Shown here: positions 24,990-33,240 of the stretch, one piece after another
How positions within the stretch are numbered: position 1 is the stretch's first letter
Layout: each line of letters opens with the position of its first letter
Assembly: GCA_964580315.1 (NCBI GenBank)
Contig: CAZOKH010000031.1
Span: 1-37,570, forward strand
Direction: 5' to 3'
Origin: CAZOKH01 sp964580315
GTDB taxonomy: Bacteria > Chloroflexota > Anaerolineae > Anaerolineales > Anaerolineaceae
DNA: 37,570 bases
The notes under the pieces: generated by a model
What the model was told of the DNA's origin: nothing
Databases searched by the model: none
Seen by the model: the letters and a program-made list of their open reading frames with translations, nothing else
Translations under genes and position numbers: made by a program

Positions 24990-25700
24990 ATGAACAACTT
25001 AAGATTCTTTTGGGGTATTGCCGGGGCGGCGCTGATCTTGCTGTCTGCCGCCGGGTGCGGAAGCGCCGCACCGCAGCCCTCTTCAGAAGAAATCTCATCC
25101 CTGCCCGCCGCATCCACCGAAATTCCACTACCCATCACCGGCCATCAAGCCGACGCTCCAGACAATTCATCCAACGCGCTCAACCGCTGCGCCGCTGCCA
25201 CCCAGCCCAACGCCAGGCAGGTTTACACTTTTGAAGAAATTACACCCTGTTTGAATACCCCCACCAGGCTGGTGGAATTTATGCGCAACAACCTGCAATG
25301 GAACGGCGGATGGGATGACGTGAATTACGGCGATAACACCTATTCCCCGGCGCGGGAAATGTACGAGTTCGGCGTGGATGACTGCGACGGGCTGGCTGAA
25401 TTTGCGGCCTGCGTGCTGAGCAAACACGGTTACGAAGCCTATAATGTGGGCATCAGCATTTTGGGGCCGCAGGGGCACAACGTGGCGGGCTATGTGGGCG
25501 ACGACGGCATGATGTATGCCATTCACAACGGCCAGGAGATCAGCGGTCCGTTCACCAGTTGGGAAGAACTGGCGCAGTCTTTCATCGATCAGGGCATGGC
25601 TGCCCCGCCGGACGGGGTGCTGTGGCTGTTTGATCCGTGCATTTCCAACCGCGTCACCGGAGAGATGGTGATCGAGCTGCCGCACCAAGTGATTCGCTAG
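24990..25700 (+). CDS. Transglutaminase-like lipoprotein
   Basis: A 236-residue lipoprotein with a small papain/transglutaminase-like fold. The signal peptide ends in the lipobox SAAGC (Cys23). The probable catalytic triad is C132 in VDDCDGLAEFAA, H163 in GPQGHNVAGY and an aspartate in GDDG (171/172); the order Cys-His-Asp fits this superfamily. Two further cysteines (C67, C87) may form a disulfide. The start at ATG 24990 has AAAGAAGGG upstream. Such proteins can be peptidases, cross-linkers or, when inactive, binding modules. It is divergent from the ECF sigma operon and converges on the transporter cluster with a 13-base gap. Confidence 0.75.
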   Translation: MNNLRFFWGIAGAALILLSAAGCGSAAPQPSSEEISSLPAASTEIPLPITGHQADAPDNSSNALNRCAAATQPNARQVYTFEEITPCLNTPTRLVEFMRNNLQWNGGWDDVNYGDNTYSPAREMYEFGVDDCDGLAEFAACVLSKHGYEAYNVGISILGPQGHNVAGYVGDDGMMYAIHNGQEISGPFTSWEELAQSFIDQGMAAPPDGVLWLFDPCISNRVTGEMVIELPHQVIR

Positions 25701-25713
25701 TACCTGTTTATTT

Positions 25714-26484
25714 CTATCCCACCCGGATCATCACCAGGGCTGCCGCGCTCAGCAAAATTGCTATCAGATATCCATAATCCGCCTTGCGGAAGCGCACTTC
25801 ACGCAAATAGGTGCGCTGCACACCCTTGACGCCAAAGGCGCGCGCCTCGAGGGCGCGGGTGAGCTGGTCGGTCATGCGCAGCCCGCCGATCATCACCGTC
25901 ACCAGAATGGGCATCATGCGGCGCAGGCGCTGAAAGCCGCCCCCCTCCAGGCGCAGCCCGCGCGCCTGCTGCGCTTCAGACACCGAGCGAAACAGCGCCT
26001 GCACGGCGGGGATGTAGTGCAGCGCCATGCTGAACACCAGCACCCAGGGGTAGGGTATTTTCAATTTAACCAGTCCCACCAGCATCACCCCCGGCTCGGT
26101 GGTATAGAGCCACAGGAACAGGGCAAACGCCATGCTCACCAGACGCAGCGCCAGCAGCACACCGCGCAGCGCCCCCAACGGATAAAGGCGCAGGAAGCCC
26201 AGCACGCTCAACGGGGCGCCCACCCCTGAAAACAGGCTCCACAACAGCGGGATCAAGATCAGCATGGGCAGGAAAGCCTTCCAGATGAACCCGATCTTCT
26301 CGCGCGGCAGGCGGGCTGCCAGGTAGAGCGCGTGCAGCAAGATCAGCACAGCCAGGATGGTGACCGGATTTTGACGCAGCAACAGCACCGCCCACAGCGC
26401 CGCCGTCAGCAGCAGCTTGACGCGCGGATCAGCCCGATGAACCCAACTTTCACGATGGTCGTACAGTGTGCCGGGGTAATTCAT
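25714..26484 (-). CDS. ecfT: Energy-coupling factor transporter T component
   Basis: A 256-residue membrane protein of the CbiQ/EcfT family. It begins SWVHRADPRVKLLLTAALW, the family's standard opening. It carries the two coupling motifs with an Ala-Arg-Gly core: SEAQQARGLRLEGG (about 186-199) and ALEARAFGVKG. These helices contact the two ATPases. Its start overlaps the stop of the preceding ATPase by four bases (ATGA). It is the last gene of the minus-strand S-A-A'-T cluster and completes an ECF importer. Confidence 0.92.
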   Translation of the reverse strand: MNYPGTLYDHRESWVHRADPRVKLLLTAALWAVLLLRQNPVTILAVLILLHALYLAARLPREKIGFIWKAFLPMLILIPLLWSLFSGVGAPLSVLGFLRLYPLGALRGVLLALRLVSMAFALFLWLYTTEPGVMLVGLVKLKIPYPWVLVFSMALHYIPAVQALFRSVSEAQQARGLRLEGGGFQRLRRMMPILVTVMIGGLRMTDQLTRALEARAFGVKGVQRTYLREVRFRKADYGYLIAILLSAAALVMIRVG

Positions 26485-27326
26485 GCCGCCCCCTCCGGCT
26501 TTGAGCCTCTGGCAGCGCGGTAGGCTGTGGTGAAATCCTCCACGGTGAACACATTTGCCGGGAAGCCCTGGTCTTTCAGGCTGGCGGCCAGTTGGTTCAC
26601 CGGCGGCAGCCCGTTTTTGAGGGCGCCGTTGGTGGCCGGGTTGGCCAGCACCTCGCGCGTGGCGCCGTGCGCTGTAATATGCCCGGCCGACATGGCCAGG
26701 CAGTGCGGAATGGCATCGGCCACCAGGCGCAGGTCGTGGGTGATGAAAAGGATGGTGGTTCCCTGCCGGTTGCGCGCGTGCAGCAAAGCAAGCAGTTCCT
26801 GCGTGCTTTTCCAGTCCAGCCCACTGGTGGGCTCGTCGAGAATCAGCAGACCGGGCTGCATGGCAAACACCGCTGCAATGCTCACCTTGCGCCGCAGCCC
26901 AAAGCTGAGCGTGGCAGGCTGACGGTCGGCATGGGGCAGCAGGTGAAATTCTTCCAGGGTTTGCCCGGTGAGCGCCTGCACTTTTTCCTCGCTCAGCCCC
27001 AGGTTGCGCAGCCCAAAGGCAACCTCTTCCCGCGTGCTGGCGCTGAAAATTTGGTGGTCGGGGTTTTGAAAAATATAGCCCACCCGGTGCGCCAGTTCGC
27101 TCACCGGCCGGCGGCTGATGTCCTCGCCGTCCACCAACACCTGCCCCGAAGCCGGGCGCAGCAAGCCGTTGAAATGCTTCATCAGCGTGGTTTTGCCTGA
27201 TCCGTTTTGCCCGATGACCGCCGTGAACGTACCCGCCTCGATATCCAGGTTAATGCCGCGCAGCACCGGGCTGCCGGGCAGATAGGAAAAGGTCAGGTCG
27301 AGGGTTTGCAGGCTGACGCCGGGCAT
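26481..27326 (-). CDS. ecfA2: Energy-coupling factor ATPase, second copy
   Basis: A 281-residue ABC ATPase of ECF type, with Walker A GQNGSGKTT, Q-loop FQNPDHQIFS and Walker B LLILDEPTSGLD. The signature motif reads LSFGLRRKV instead of LSGGQ(K/R)Q, a real deviation from its partner ATPase. In heterodimeric ABC pairs one such site is often weaker. The start is ATG 27326, with AGGAGGAAC upstream, one base after the previous stop codon. A longer in-frame extension is rejected, since it would be read through the neighbouring gene. A short C-terminal domain follows. Confidence 0.9.
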   Translation of the reverse strand: MPGVSLQTLDLTFSYLPGSPVLRGINLDIEAGTFTAVIGQNGSGKTTLMKHFNGLLRPASGQVLVDGEDISRRPVSELAHRVGYIFQNPDHQIFSASTREEVAFGLRNLGLSEEKVQALTGQTLEEFHLLPHADRQPATLSFGLRRKVSIAAVFAMQPGLLILDEPTSGLDWKSTQELLALLHARNRQGTTILFITHDLRLVADAIPHCLAMSAGHITAHGATREVLANPATNGALKNGLPPVNQLAASLKDQGFPANVFTVEDFTTAYRAARGSKPEGAA

Positions 27327-27327
27327 G

Positions 27328-28197
27328 TTATTGTTCCTCCTGCAGGGCGCTGCGCAACGCTGTGCGAGCCTGATGCATGCGGTGAAATGAAAAGTGTGTT
27401 CCTTCCGCATCATTCAAGCGTTGTGCTGCCTCACACACCTGCGGGAGTTGCAAGCCGATTGCCTGCATCTCGCCAGTTTGGGCAAACACTTCGGCGGGGC
27501 TGCCCTCCAGCGCAACGCGGCCTTCATTCAACACCACCACGCGGTCCGACAGTTCGGCTATGAAATCGCTTTCGTGCGACACGAACACCACCGTTGCGCC
27601 GCTGCTGCGGCGCAGCTCGGCAATGGCTTCCAGCACTTCGGCTTTGCCTGCCGGGTCGAGGTTGGCGGTGGGTTCGTCCAGCACCAGCACGTGCGGGCGC
27701 ATGGCCAAAATGGCGGCAATCGCCACGCGCTGTTTTTGACCGCCTGAAAGGTGCGCCGGAGAGCTGGCAGCAAAAGCCCGCATGCCCACCCTGTCCAGCG
27801 CCCAGTCAATGCGCTGGCGCATTTCGGCGCGCGGGATGCCCAGGTTTTCCAGCCCGAAAGCCACTTCAGCTTCTACGCTGGGATTGAAGATTTGCGTTTC
27901 GGGATCTTGAAACACCACGCCCACCCGCCGCGCCAGTTCAGCCACGGGGGTCGAACACGTATCCAGCCCGTCCACCAGCACCCTGCCGCGGATGATGCCG
28001 CCGGTGAGCTGCGGCACAATGCCGTTTAACGCCAGGCACAATGTGGTTTTGCCCACCCCGGTGGGCCCCATGATGGATAGAAATTCCCCTTCCTGTACCA
28101 GCAGGTTGACCTCGCTCAGCACCCATTCGGTGGGCTGGTCGGGTTTCAGCGTGGGGTAGGCATAGCCCAGGTGCTCAACGGACAGGACGGAATTCAC
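27328..28197 (-). CDS. ecfA1: Energy-coupling factor ATPase, first copy
   Basis: A 289-residue ABC ATPase with a canonical motif set: Walker A GPTGVGKTT, Q-loop FQDPETQIFNPSVEAEVAFG (characteristic of EcfA), signature LSGGQKQRV and Walker B VLVLDEPTANLD. Translation appears to begin at GTG 28197, with AGGA from the end of the previous gene serving as the ribosome site. It pairs with the second ATPase to power the T component. It is preceded by the S-component gene with a six-base gap. Confidence 0.92.
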   Translation of the reverse strand: MNSVLSVEHLGYAYPTLKPDQPTEWVLSEVNLLVQEGEFLSIMGPTGVGKTTLCLALNGIVPQLTGGIIRGRVLVDGLDTCSTPVAELARRVGVVFQDPETQIFNPSVEAEVAFGLENLGIPRAEMRQRIDWALDRVGMRAFAASSPAHLSGGQKQRVAIAAILAMRPHVLVLDEPTANLDPAGKAEVLEAIAELRRSSGATVVFVSHESDFIAELSDRVVVLNEGRVALEGSPAEVFAQTGEMQAIGLQLPQVCEAAQRLNDAEGTHFSFHRMHQARTALRSALQEEQ

Positions 28198-28203
28198 ACC
28201 GGC

Positions 28204-28722
28204 TTATTCCTGTTTGAATCCAGAATTGCCCAGCAGTTCAATTTGCGGGTAGGCGGCTTTCACCAGGCGGAACAGGGTGAGGCCCAGCACGCCCAGCGAC
28301 ACCTGCAAGGCGTTGAGGGGCACTTCAGCCAGTGCCACCGAAACACCCAGTTGATAAACAGTGGCTTCTCCCACGAAATACAGCGCCACCAGTGCCAGCC
28401 CGCCGGCCAACCAGCCCAGCGCCATTCGGCCCAGCGGCTGCTTCCAGCCGATCAGCCCCACCAGCAAACCCAGTGCGCCGTGCGCAACCAGCGAAAGCGG
28501 CGCAAAGCTGGCAAACCCCAAAATCAAATCAGCGGTCATGGCGCCCAGTCCGGCGGCCAGCATGCCCACCACGGGGCCAAACGCCAGCGCAATGAACACC
28601 TCGGCCACTGCGCCGGGGTGCATATAGCCCCCGGTGACCGGGATGGGCACCGGCACGGCTATGATCAGTGCGGCAACGGTGGCAATGCCAATCGCCAAAA
28701 CAGCAACCTGTCTTGCTTTCAT
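28204..28722 (-). CDS. Energy-coupling factor S component (substrate-binding)
   Basis: A 172-residue, very hydrophobic protein with about five to six helices, sized as an ECF S component. The segment PVPIPVTGGYMHPGAVAEVF (about residues 24-43) and the following ALAFGPVVGMLAAGLGAMTADL carry the usual loop and small-residue helix that packs on EcfT. ATG 28722 is preceded by GAGGTGC. It is the first gene of the cluster. The vitamin or metal it captures cannot be read off, and no TPP, cobalamin or FMN riboswitch is recognisable in the leader 28723-28800, so the usual clue is missing. Confidence 0.82.
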   Translation of the reverse strand: MKARQVAVLAIGIATVAALIIAVPVPIPVTGGYMHPGAVAEVFIALAFGPVVGMLAAGLGAMTADLILGFASFAPLSLVAHGALGLLVGLIGWKQPLGRMALGWLAGGLALVALYFVGEATVYQLGVSVALAEVPLNALQVSLGVLGLTLFRLVKAAYPQIELLGNSGFKQE

Positions 28723-28905
28723 TTTGCACCTCGTTTCCCAAAAAAACGATAAAAACTCACTTATTGTCCAACTATAACATCAATTCATGCTCAATCAGTT
28801 TGATTATTTAATATGCCAAAAAATCTTTTAAAGTCAATGTTTGATTCACGCCTGGTATTCAGTAAAATGATGGAAGGAATTTATCACCGGTTTAAGGAAA
28901 GAAAC

Positions 28906-30411
28906 ATGGACTCATCTCTTATTATTATCGGTGCAGGTTCTGCCGGGCTTACTGCAGGTTGCTACGCCCGAATGAACGGTTACCCTACTACCATCCTGGA
29001 AATGGCGGAAACTCCCGGCGGTTTGTGCACCTCGTGGAAGCGTAAAGGCTACTTGTTTGACGGCAGCGTTGCCGGCCTGGCAGGTTCAGCGCCGGGCAGC
29101 CCCCTGTACCGCTTATGGCAGGAGATCGGGGTGGCAAAAAATTGTCCGCTGTACTATGGCGAGAATTTTGGTCATATCCGTTTGCTGGATGGACGCACTA
29201 TTACTATTTACACCAATATTGATCAACTGGAAAGGCACCTGTGGGAGCAATTTTCAACGGAAGAGAAAATCATCCTTGAATTTACCGGCGCGCTGCGTTC
29301 TGTGCTCGATCTTGACATGCCCTTTTCGGATGCGCAGGGTTGGCAGGCGCTAAAAGAAGGTTTGCAAACCTTTGCGGCATCCCTGGCGCATTTGCCTGTG
29401 CTGCTCAAATATGGCAAAATGACCATTCGCCAGTTCAATCAAAAAATTAAAGACCCGGCGCTAAAGACGGTGTTCAACAACCTGGTGCATTTCGGTGGTC
29501 AGGATGTTCCCATTTTAACTGTGCTGCTGCCCCTGGCCTATGCCCACCGCAAAATGGCGGGAATTCCGCTTAAGGGATGGCTTTCTTTTGCGCGTGCCAT
29601 TGAGCGCCGTTTTGTTGAACTGGGCGGCAGCATTCGCTATGCAGCAAAAGTTGAACGCCTGATTTTGGAGAATAGTCAGGCTAAAGGTGTAATTTTGGCA
29701 GATGGGACGCAGTTGTTTGCCGACCGTGTGATGACCGCCGCCGACGGACGCTTTTCCCAATCGCTGCTGCTGGGTAAATCGGAAAGCGACACGCTGCAAC
29801 CGTTCCACCCTGCCGACTTGTCTGATCAGCCGGTGCAGGTCAACCTGGGTGTAGCGGAAGATTTCTCCAACGAAGACGGCGCAATGACCTATATTCTGCC
29901 GCACAGCTTCAACGCTGCAGGGCGGGAGCATGCGCGCATCACGGTGCACAATAAATATTACGATCCTGATGCGGCGCCGCCCGGAAAAAGCGCCATCACG
30001 GTTTTTCTTGATTCAGATTATGATTGGTGGAAAGCTGTTGCTACTGACCCGGCGCGATACCAGGCTGAGAAAAAGCGTTGCGCGCAGCAAGTCGTTGAAA
30101 TCATTGGACGTTACCATCCCGGCTTTGAGCAGCGGGTTGAGGTAATGGATGTTTCCACCCCGCTCACCCGTGAGCGTTACACCGGTAACTGGATGGGCGC
30201 CATGCAAGCCCGCAAACCCGACTCGAATATGATTAAAGCGTTGATGCAGGCATCGCCGCGTTATGCCTATCCTGGCATTAAAGGGCTGTATCAAACTGGC
30301 CAGTGGGTGGAAGCCTGGGGCGGTATCACTACTGCGGTGCAGTCAGGTCGTAAAGCTGTGCAAGCCCTGTGCGAAGATGACGGCAAACGTTTTGTTGCTT
30401 CGATTATTTAA
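28906..30411 (+). CDS. CrtI/phytoene-desaturase-like FAD oxidoreductase
   Basis: A 501-residue flavoprotein. It has an N-terminal dinucleotide-binding fold (LIIIGAGSAGLTAGCYARMN), then TPGGLCTSW typical of carotenoid desaturase-like enzymes. The C-terminal FAD contact is GLYQTGQWVEAWGGITTAVQ. The start at ATG 28906 is preferred because AAGGAAAG precedes it; 31 upstream in-frame residues are not family-like. Members desaturate or isomerise carotenoids, retinol or other lipids. There are no carotenoid genes in the window, so it may be a retinol-saturase-like orphan. The gene stands alone, divergent from the ECF transporter. Confidence 0.85.
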   Translation: MDSSLIIIGAGSAGLTAGCYARMNGYPTTILEMAETPGGLCTSWKRKGYLFDGSVAGLAGSAPGSPLYRLWQEIGVAKNCPLYYGENFGHIRLLDGRTITIYTNIDQLERHLWEQFSTEEKIILEFTGALRSVLDLDMPFSDAQGWQALKEGLQTFAASLAHLPVLLKYGKMTIRQFNQKIKDPALKTVFNNLVHFGGQDVPILTVLLPLAYAHRKMAGIPLKGWLSFARAIERRFVELGGSIRYAAKVERLILENSQAKGVILADGTQLFADRVMTAADGRFSQSLLLGKSESDTLQPFHPADLSDQPVQVNLGVAEDFSNEDGAMTYILPHSFNAAGREHARITVHNKYYDPDAAPPGKSAITVFLDSDYDWWKAVATDPARYQAEKKRCAQQVVEIIGRYHPGFEQRVEVMDVSTPLTRERYTGNWMGAMQARKPDSNMIKALMQASPRYAYPGIKGLYQTGQWVEAWGGITTAVQSGRKAVQALCEDDGKRFVASII

Positions 30412-30445
30412 CAGATTTTCAGTAGTATCTTAAAAACTTCGCATT

Positions 30446-30541
30446 TGTTGCTGTGAGGAGGCGGGGGCCCGAAGTGGCAGTCTCAATCTAAAAAAATGAG
30501 ATTGCCACGCCCCAAACAAGCCTCTGGGTTAGCCATGACAC
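30446..30541. repeat. REP-like palindromic element
   Basis: The core is GTGGCAGTCTCA (30474-30485) and TGAGATTGCCAC (30497-30508), one mismatch apart, around AATCTAAAAAA. On each side are degenerate flanks (GTGAGGAGGCG on the left, CATGACA at the right end). It resembles the widespread environmental repeat built on 'gtcattgcgaggagcgaagc...gtggcaatctca'. It separates the oxidoreductase gene from the DUF3795 gene and could terminate the former. Confidence 0.65.
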
Positions 30542-30574
30542 ACAAGTAGCAACTTAAGTTCTTGTGAGGACGCG

Positions 30575-31138
30575 ATGAACATCCAATATCCTGAAATTGG
30601 CATTTGCGGCCTGTCGTGCCGCCTGTGCCCCAGCTTTCACACCGAGGGCGCCAGCCGCTGCAGCGGCTGCAAGAGCGACTACCGCATGGGGGCGGGCTGC
30701 CCGTTCATCACCTGCGCGGTTAAAAAGAAGGGTATTGAGTTCTGCTGGCAGTGCGCCGAGGCTGAAACCTGCCAGCGCTGGGCCGGCCACAGGCGGTTCA
30801 GCCTGGAGCACGATACCTTTGTGTGCTATCAGAAGCTGGAAGCCAACATTGTCTTCGTTCAGCAGCACGGTCTTGAGTCATTTGAAGCCGAGCAGAAACA
30901 GCGGGAACAAATCCTGCGCGAGATGCTGGCTGACTTTAATGAAGGACGTTCCAAGCGCTTTTATTCCATTGCCGCCACGGTGATGGAAACAGAGGAACTG
31001 GAAGCGGCGTTGAACCGTGCCAGACGCGACTCTCAGGGAATGGAAACCAGGGAGAAAGCCAAAGTGTTGCATGAAATCTTAAACAGCATTGCCAGTGAAA
31101 CGCACTATCTGCTCTCTTTGCGCAAATGGAAAGAATAA
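30575..31138 (+). CDS. DUF3795 cysteine-rich protein
   Basis: A 187-residue protein whose first ~75 residues hold many cysteines in the DUF3795 pattern: ICGLSCRLCPSF, then CSGCKSDYRMGAGCPF, then CAVKKKGIEFCWQC and ETCQRW. These suggest bound zinc or an iron-sulfur cluster. The rest is helical and without catalytic motifs. GTGAGGA lies nine bases before ATG 30575. A methyltransferase gene follows after 54 bases in the same direction, so both may be co-transcribed. Function is unknown for the family. Confidence 0.88.
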   Translation: MNIQYPEIGICGLSCRLCPSFHTEGASRCSGCKSDYRMGAGCPFITCAVKKKGIEFCWQCAEAETCQRWAGHRRFSLEHDTFVCYQKLEANIVFVQQHGLESFEAEQKQREQILREMLADFNEGRSKRFYSIAATVMETEELEAALNRARRDSQGMETREKAKVLHEILNSIASETHYLLSLRKWKE

Positions 31139-31192
31139 CTGTAACTTTTTTCCATCGTTTGCCATCTGATTATTAACAGAACAGGAAACGAT

Positions 31193-31765
31193 ATGTCTAC
31201 CTTCGATCATTTTGATTTTCTTGCCCCGCTTTACGATACCTTCATCCGTCCTGCTGACCCGCAGGAATTGTGGAAGCATGCTGCTTTGCCGGCTGACGGC
31301 GCGCTGCTGGATGCCGGCGGCGGCACCGGCCGGGTGGCGCAATCCATGCTGGGCAAAGCGCAGCCGGTGGTGGTGGCCGACCTGTCGTGCAAAATGCTGG
31401 CCGAAGCCCGCCGTAAGGGCAGCCTGCAGACGGTTTGCTCGCAGATTGAACGACTGCCATTTGCCGATGGAACCTTTGCACGCATCATCATGGTCGATGC
31501 GCTGCACCATGTGATCGACCAGCAGCAAACAATCAACGAATTGTGGCGCGTCTTGCAGCCGGGCGGTCGCCTGGTGATTGAAGAGCCTGATATCCGTACC
31601 CTGGCGGTTAAGTTGATTGCCCTGGGAGAAAAACTGGCGCTGATGCGCAGCCATTTCCTGGATTCCCGGCAAATTTCCGCCCTGTTCCATTTTCCTGACG
31701 CGCGCGTGCAGGTGGAGGCGAAAAATCACGCCGCCTGGGTGATTGCCGAGAAGATTTCGGTATAG
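31193..31765 (+). CDS. Class I SAM-dependent methyltransferase
   Basis: A 190-residue methyltransferase of the small UbiE/MenG-like type. It starts FDFLAPLYDTFI, as many quinone methyltransferases do. It has the SAM-binding motif LLDAGGGTGRV (38-48), the acidic residue in VVADLS, and the motif III region LWRVLQPGGRLVI. The start has CAGGAAACG upstream. It lies behind the DUF3795 gene and ahead of a palindrome that acts as terminator. The substrate could be a lipid, quinone or small metabolite; the sequence does not settle it. Confidence 0.87.
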   Translation: MSTFDHFDFLAPLYDTFIRPADPQELWKHAALPADGALLDAGGGTGRVAQSMLGKAQPVVVADLSCKMLAEARRKGSLQTVCSQIERLPFADGTFARIIMVDALHHVIDQQQTINELWRVLQPGGRLVIEEPDIRTLAVKLIALGEKLALMRSHFLDSRQISALFHFPDARVQVEAKNHAAWVIAEKISV

Positions 31766-31778
31766 GATGGATCATTTC

Positions 31779-31816
31779 CACACCTCACAGGTTTTTTTGG
31801 AAACCTGTGAGGTGTG
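31779..31816. repeat. Palindrome C, GACCTCACAGG family
   Basis: Perfect 16-bp arms CACACCTCACAGGTTT (31779-31794) and AAACCTGTGAGGTGTG (31801-31816), loop TTTTGG. It follows the methyltransferase gene by 13 bases. Its sequence is nearly the reverse complement of the element at 33192-33227. Confidence 0.75.
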
Positions 31817-31874
31817 CATTCTTTAAAAACCACATCTTTTTCCAGGTCAAACTACATAATGATGTGATCTGCAA

Positions 31875-31943
31875 TTTTTTACTCCGCATTATCCTTGGTG
31901 AGTAATCTCAAGTCATTCGTCTATCCAAAAGCGGAGTAAAAAA
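31875..31943 (+). promoter_or_regulatory. Inverted repeat covering the ribosome-binding site of the next gene
   Basis: TTTTTTACTCCGC (31875-31887) and GCGGAGTAAAAAA (31931-31943) are perfect 13-base complements, separated by 43 bases. The right arm contains GGAG, the ribosome-binding site nine bases before ATG 31946. If both arms pair in the mRNA, translation would be blocked, so this may be a leader that responds to temperature, a ligand or a protein. The loop holds no motif of a known riboswitch that I recognise. Confidence 0.55.
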
Positions 31944-31945
31944 TC

Positions 31946-33157
31946 ATGTCTGGTAAAAAATTCCAAAATGTCCTTTTCAGCGTCGTGGGCGCTGCGCTTG
32001 TGCTGTCGGGCTGCGGTCTTCAATCAGCATCAGGCGGGCAGCCTGTCCTGCAAAATGCGGCCATTTACGGCGGGAATCGCGGTGATGGTTTCCTTTCGCC
32101 TTTCAGCCTGGTTAATCCATTCATGCAGCGCCTGCTACTGATCAACTTTGAAAACCAACCCGACAGCGTGTATCGCGGTTTTGAAATCCAATCCTTCGAT
32201 GACCCGCAAAACGGTAAGGGGCTGCTGATCATCGCCTATCGTAATGACCACAAAGTCGATGTCTATCACCAGCCCGGCGTCACCCCACAGGCTGATTACA
32301 GCATCGTTGAAGGGGGGATGGCGGATATGCTGGAACGACCATTGGAAAATGCCCGCTTTGAAATTGGCGCGCAGGGCGCCGATGTACAGTTTGCCTTTGA
32401 CGACAAGCTGGGCCGCCCGGTTGCGGTGACACTGAAAGAGAGCAACCCCAAACCGCCGCTGCGCTTTTCACTGCTGGCGCCGCTGGGCAGCGGGTCGACC
32501 AACCCGCCCTCCATGCCGTTGTTCATGCTGCATGACTTTGCCCTGGTGCGCCGGGCAGACACTGTGCTGGATATCCAGATCGACGGCAAAACCATCACTC
32601 CCGACACCCTGCCGCTGCCGGTCAACTGGCAAAGCAACTATCTGACACGTTATGCCGCCGATCCTTTCCTGGTGGAGTGGAATCCCAACTTTGACGACGC
32701 CTTACCCCGCTGGCAGCCGCAAAGCGCCGGCGGCTTGGAACAGGCCGGCATGGTCTATGACCTGGCAGACAACCAGGGGTATTGGGAAATGACAGGCCTT
32801 CGCCTGCAGAATGACAAACATGCCGTGCAGGTTCATTTCACCCCGGCTTTTCCTGATGCGGCGGCTTTGCAAGACGGCGCGCAGGTGCAGGGCAGCTTCT
32901 CCATTGACATGGAAGCATCCATCGGCATGATCAACGGAACCTACAGCGTGCAGCGCAGCGGCAGCCAGGTGAAGGTGCAGGTCATCCCCGGCGGCTGGCA
33001 GCCCACCGAGCGCGACGTGTTTGTCAACGCCCTGTACCTGTTCGTGCCTATCTTTAAGAGTTGGCCGTCCACCTATCAATGGGATGCCAGCATCGATTTG
33101 AGTCAGCCGGAGCAGCCCATGATGCGGTCGGCCTGGAGCCGGATTGAAAAAGAATGA
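31946..33157 (+). CDS. Orphan lipoprotein with possible lipocalin/hydroxyneurosporene-type beta structure
   Basis: A 403-residue lipoprotein. The signal peptide ends in the lipobox VLSGC (Cys22). The mature part is beta-rich and full of aromatic residues. It contains NLTRYAADPFLVEWNPNF-like and VQVHFTPAFPDAAAL-like stretches, and the end is rich in Trp (in WPSTYQWDASIDL and RSAWSRIEKE). Some segments recall carotenoid hydratase or tocopherol-cyclase-like beta barrels, but this is a weak impression. Expression probably depends on the inverted repeat over its ribosome site. It is a single gene flanked by two oppositely oriented copies of one palindrome. No function is assigned. Confidence 0.75.
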   Translation: MSGKKFQNVLFSVVGAALVLSGCGLQSASGGQPVLQNAAIYGGNRGDGFLSPFSLVNPFMQRLLLINFENQPDSVYRGFEIQSFDDPQNGKGLLIIAYRNDHKVDVYHQPGVTPQADYSIVEGGMADMLERPLENARFEIGAQGADVQFAFDDKLGRPVAVTLKESNPKPPLRFSLLAPLGSGSTNPPSMPLFMLHDFALVRRADTVLDIQIDGKTITPDTLPLPVNWQSNYLTRYAADPFLVEWNPNFDDALPRWQPQSAGGLEQAGMVYDLADNQGYWEMTGLRLQNDKHAVQVHFTPAFPDAAALQDGAQVQGSFSIDMEASIGMINGTYSVQRSGSQVKVQVIPGGWQPTERDVFVNALYLFVPIFKSWPSTYQWDASIDLSQPEQPMMRSAWSRIEKE

Positions 33158-33191
33158 TTGCTTTTTATTATCCGTAAAGGATGCGAATAAG

Positions 33192-33227
33192 AGACCTCAC
33201 AGGTTTCCAAAAAAAACTGTGAGGTCT
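33192..33227. repeat. Palindrome D, inverted near-copy of palindrome C
   Basis: AGACCTCACAG (33192-33202) pairs with CTGTGAGGTCT (33217-33227). The loop GTTTCCAAAAAAAA is the reverse complement of the loop in the element at 31779. It lies between the lipoprotein gene and the convergent gene ending at 33241 and likely terminates both. Confidence 0.7.
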
Positions 33228-33240
33228 TCTGCAAGTTTTC

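Noticed and set aside
28723..28905. Possible riboswitch upstream of the ECF S-component gene
   Set aside because: I looked for TPP, cobalamin, FMN and similar conserved boxes and found none. The leader is short and AT-rich.
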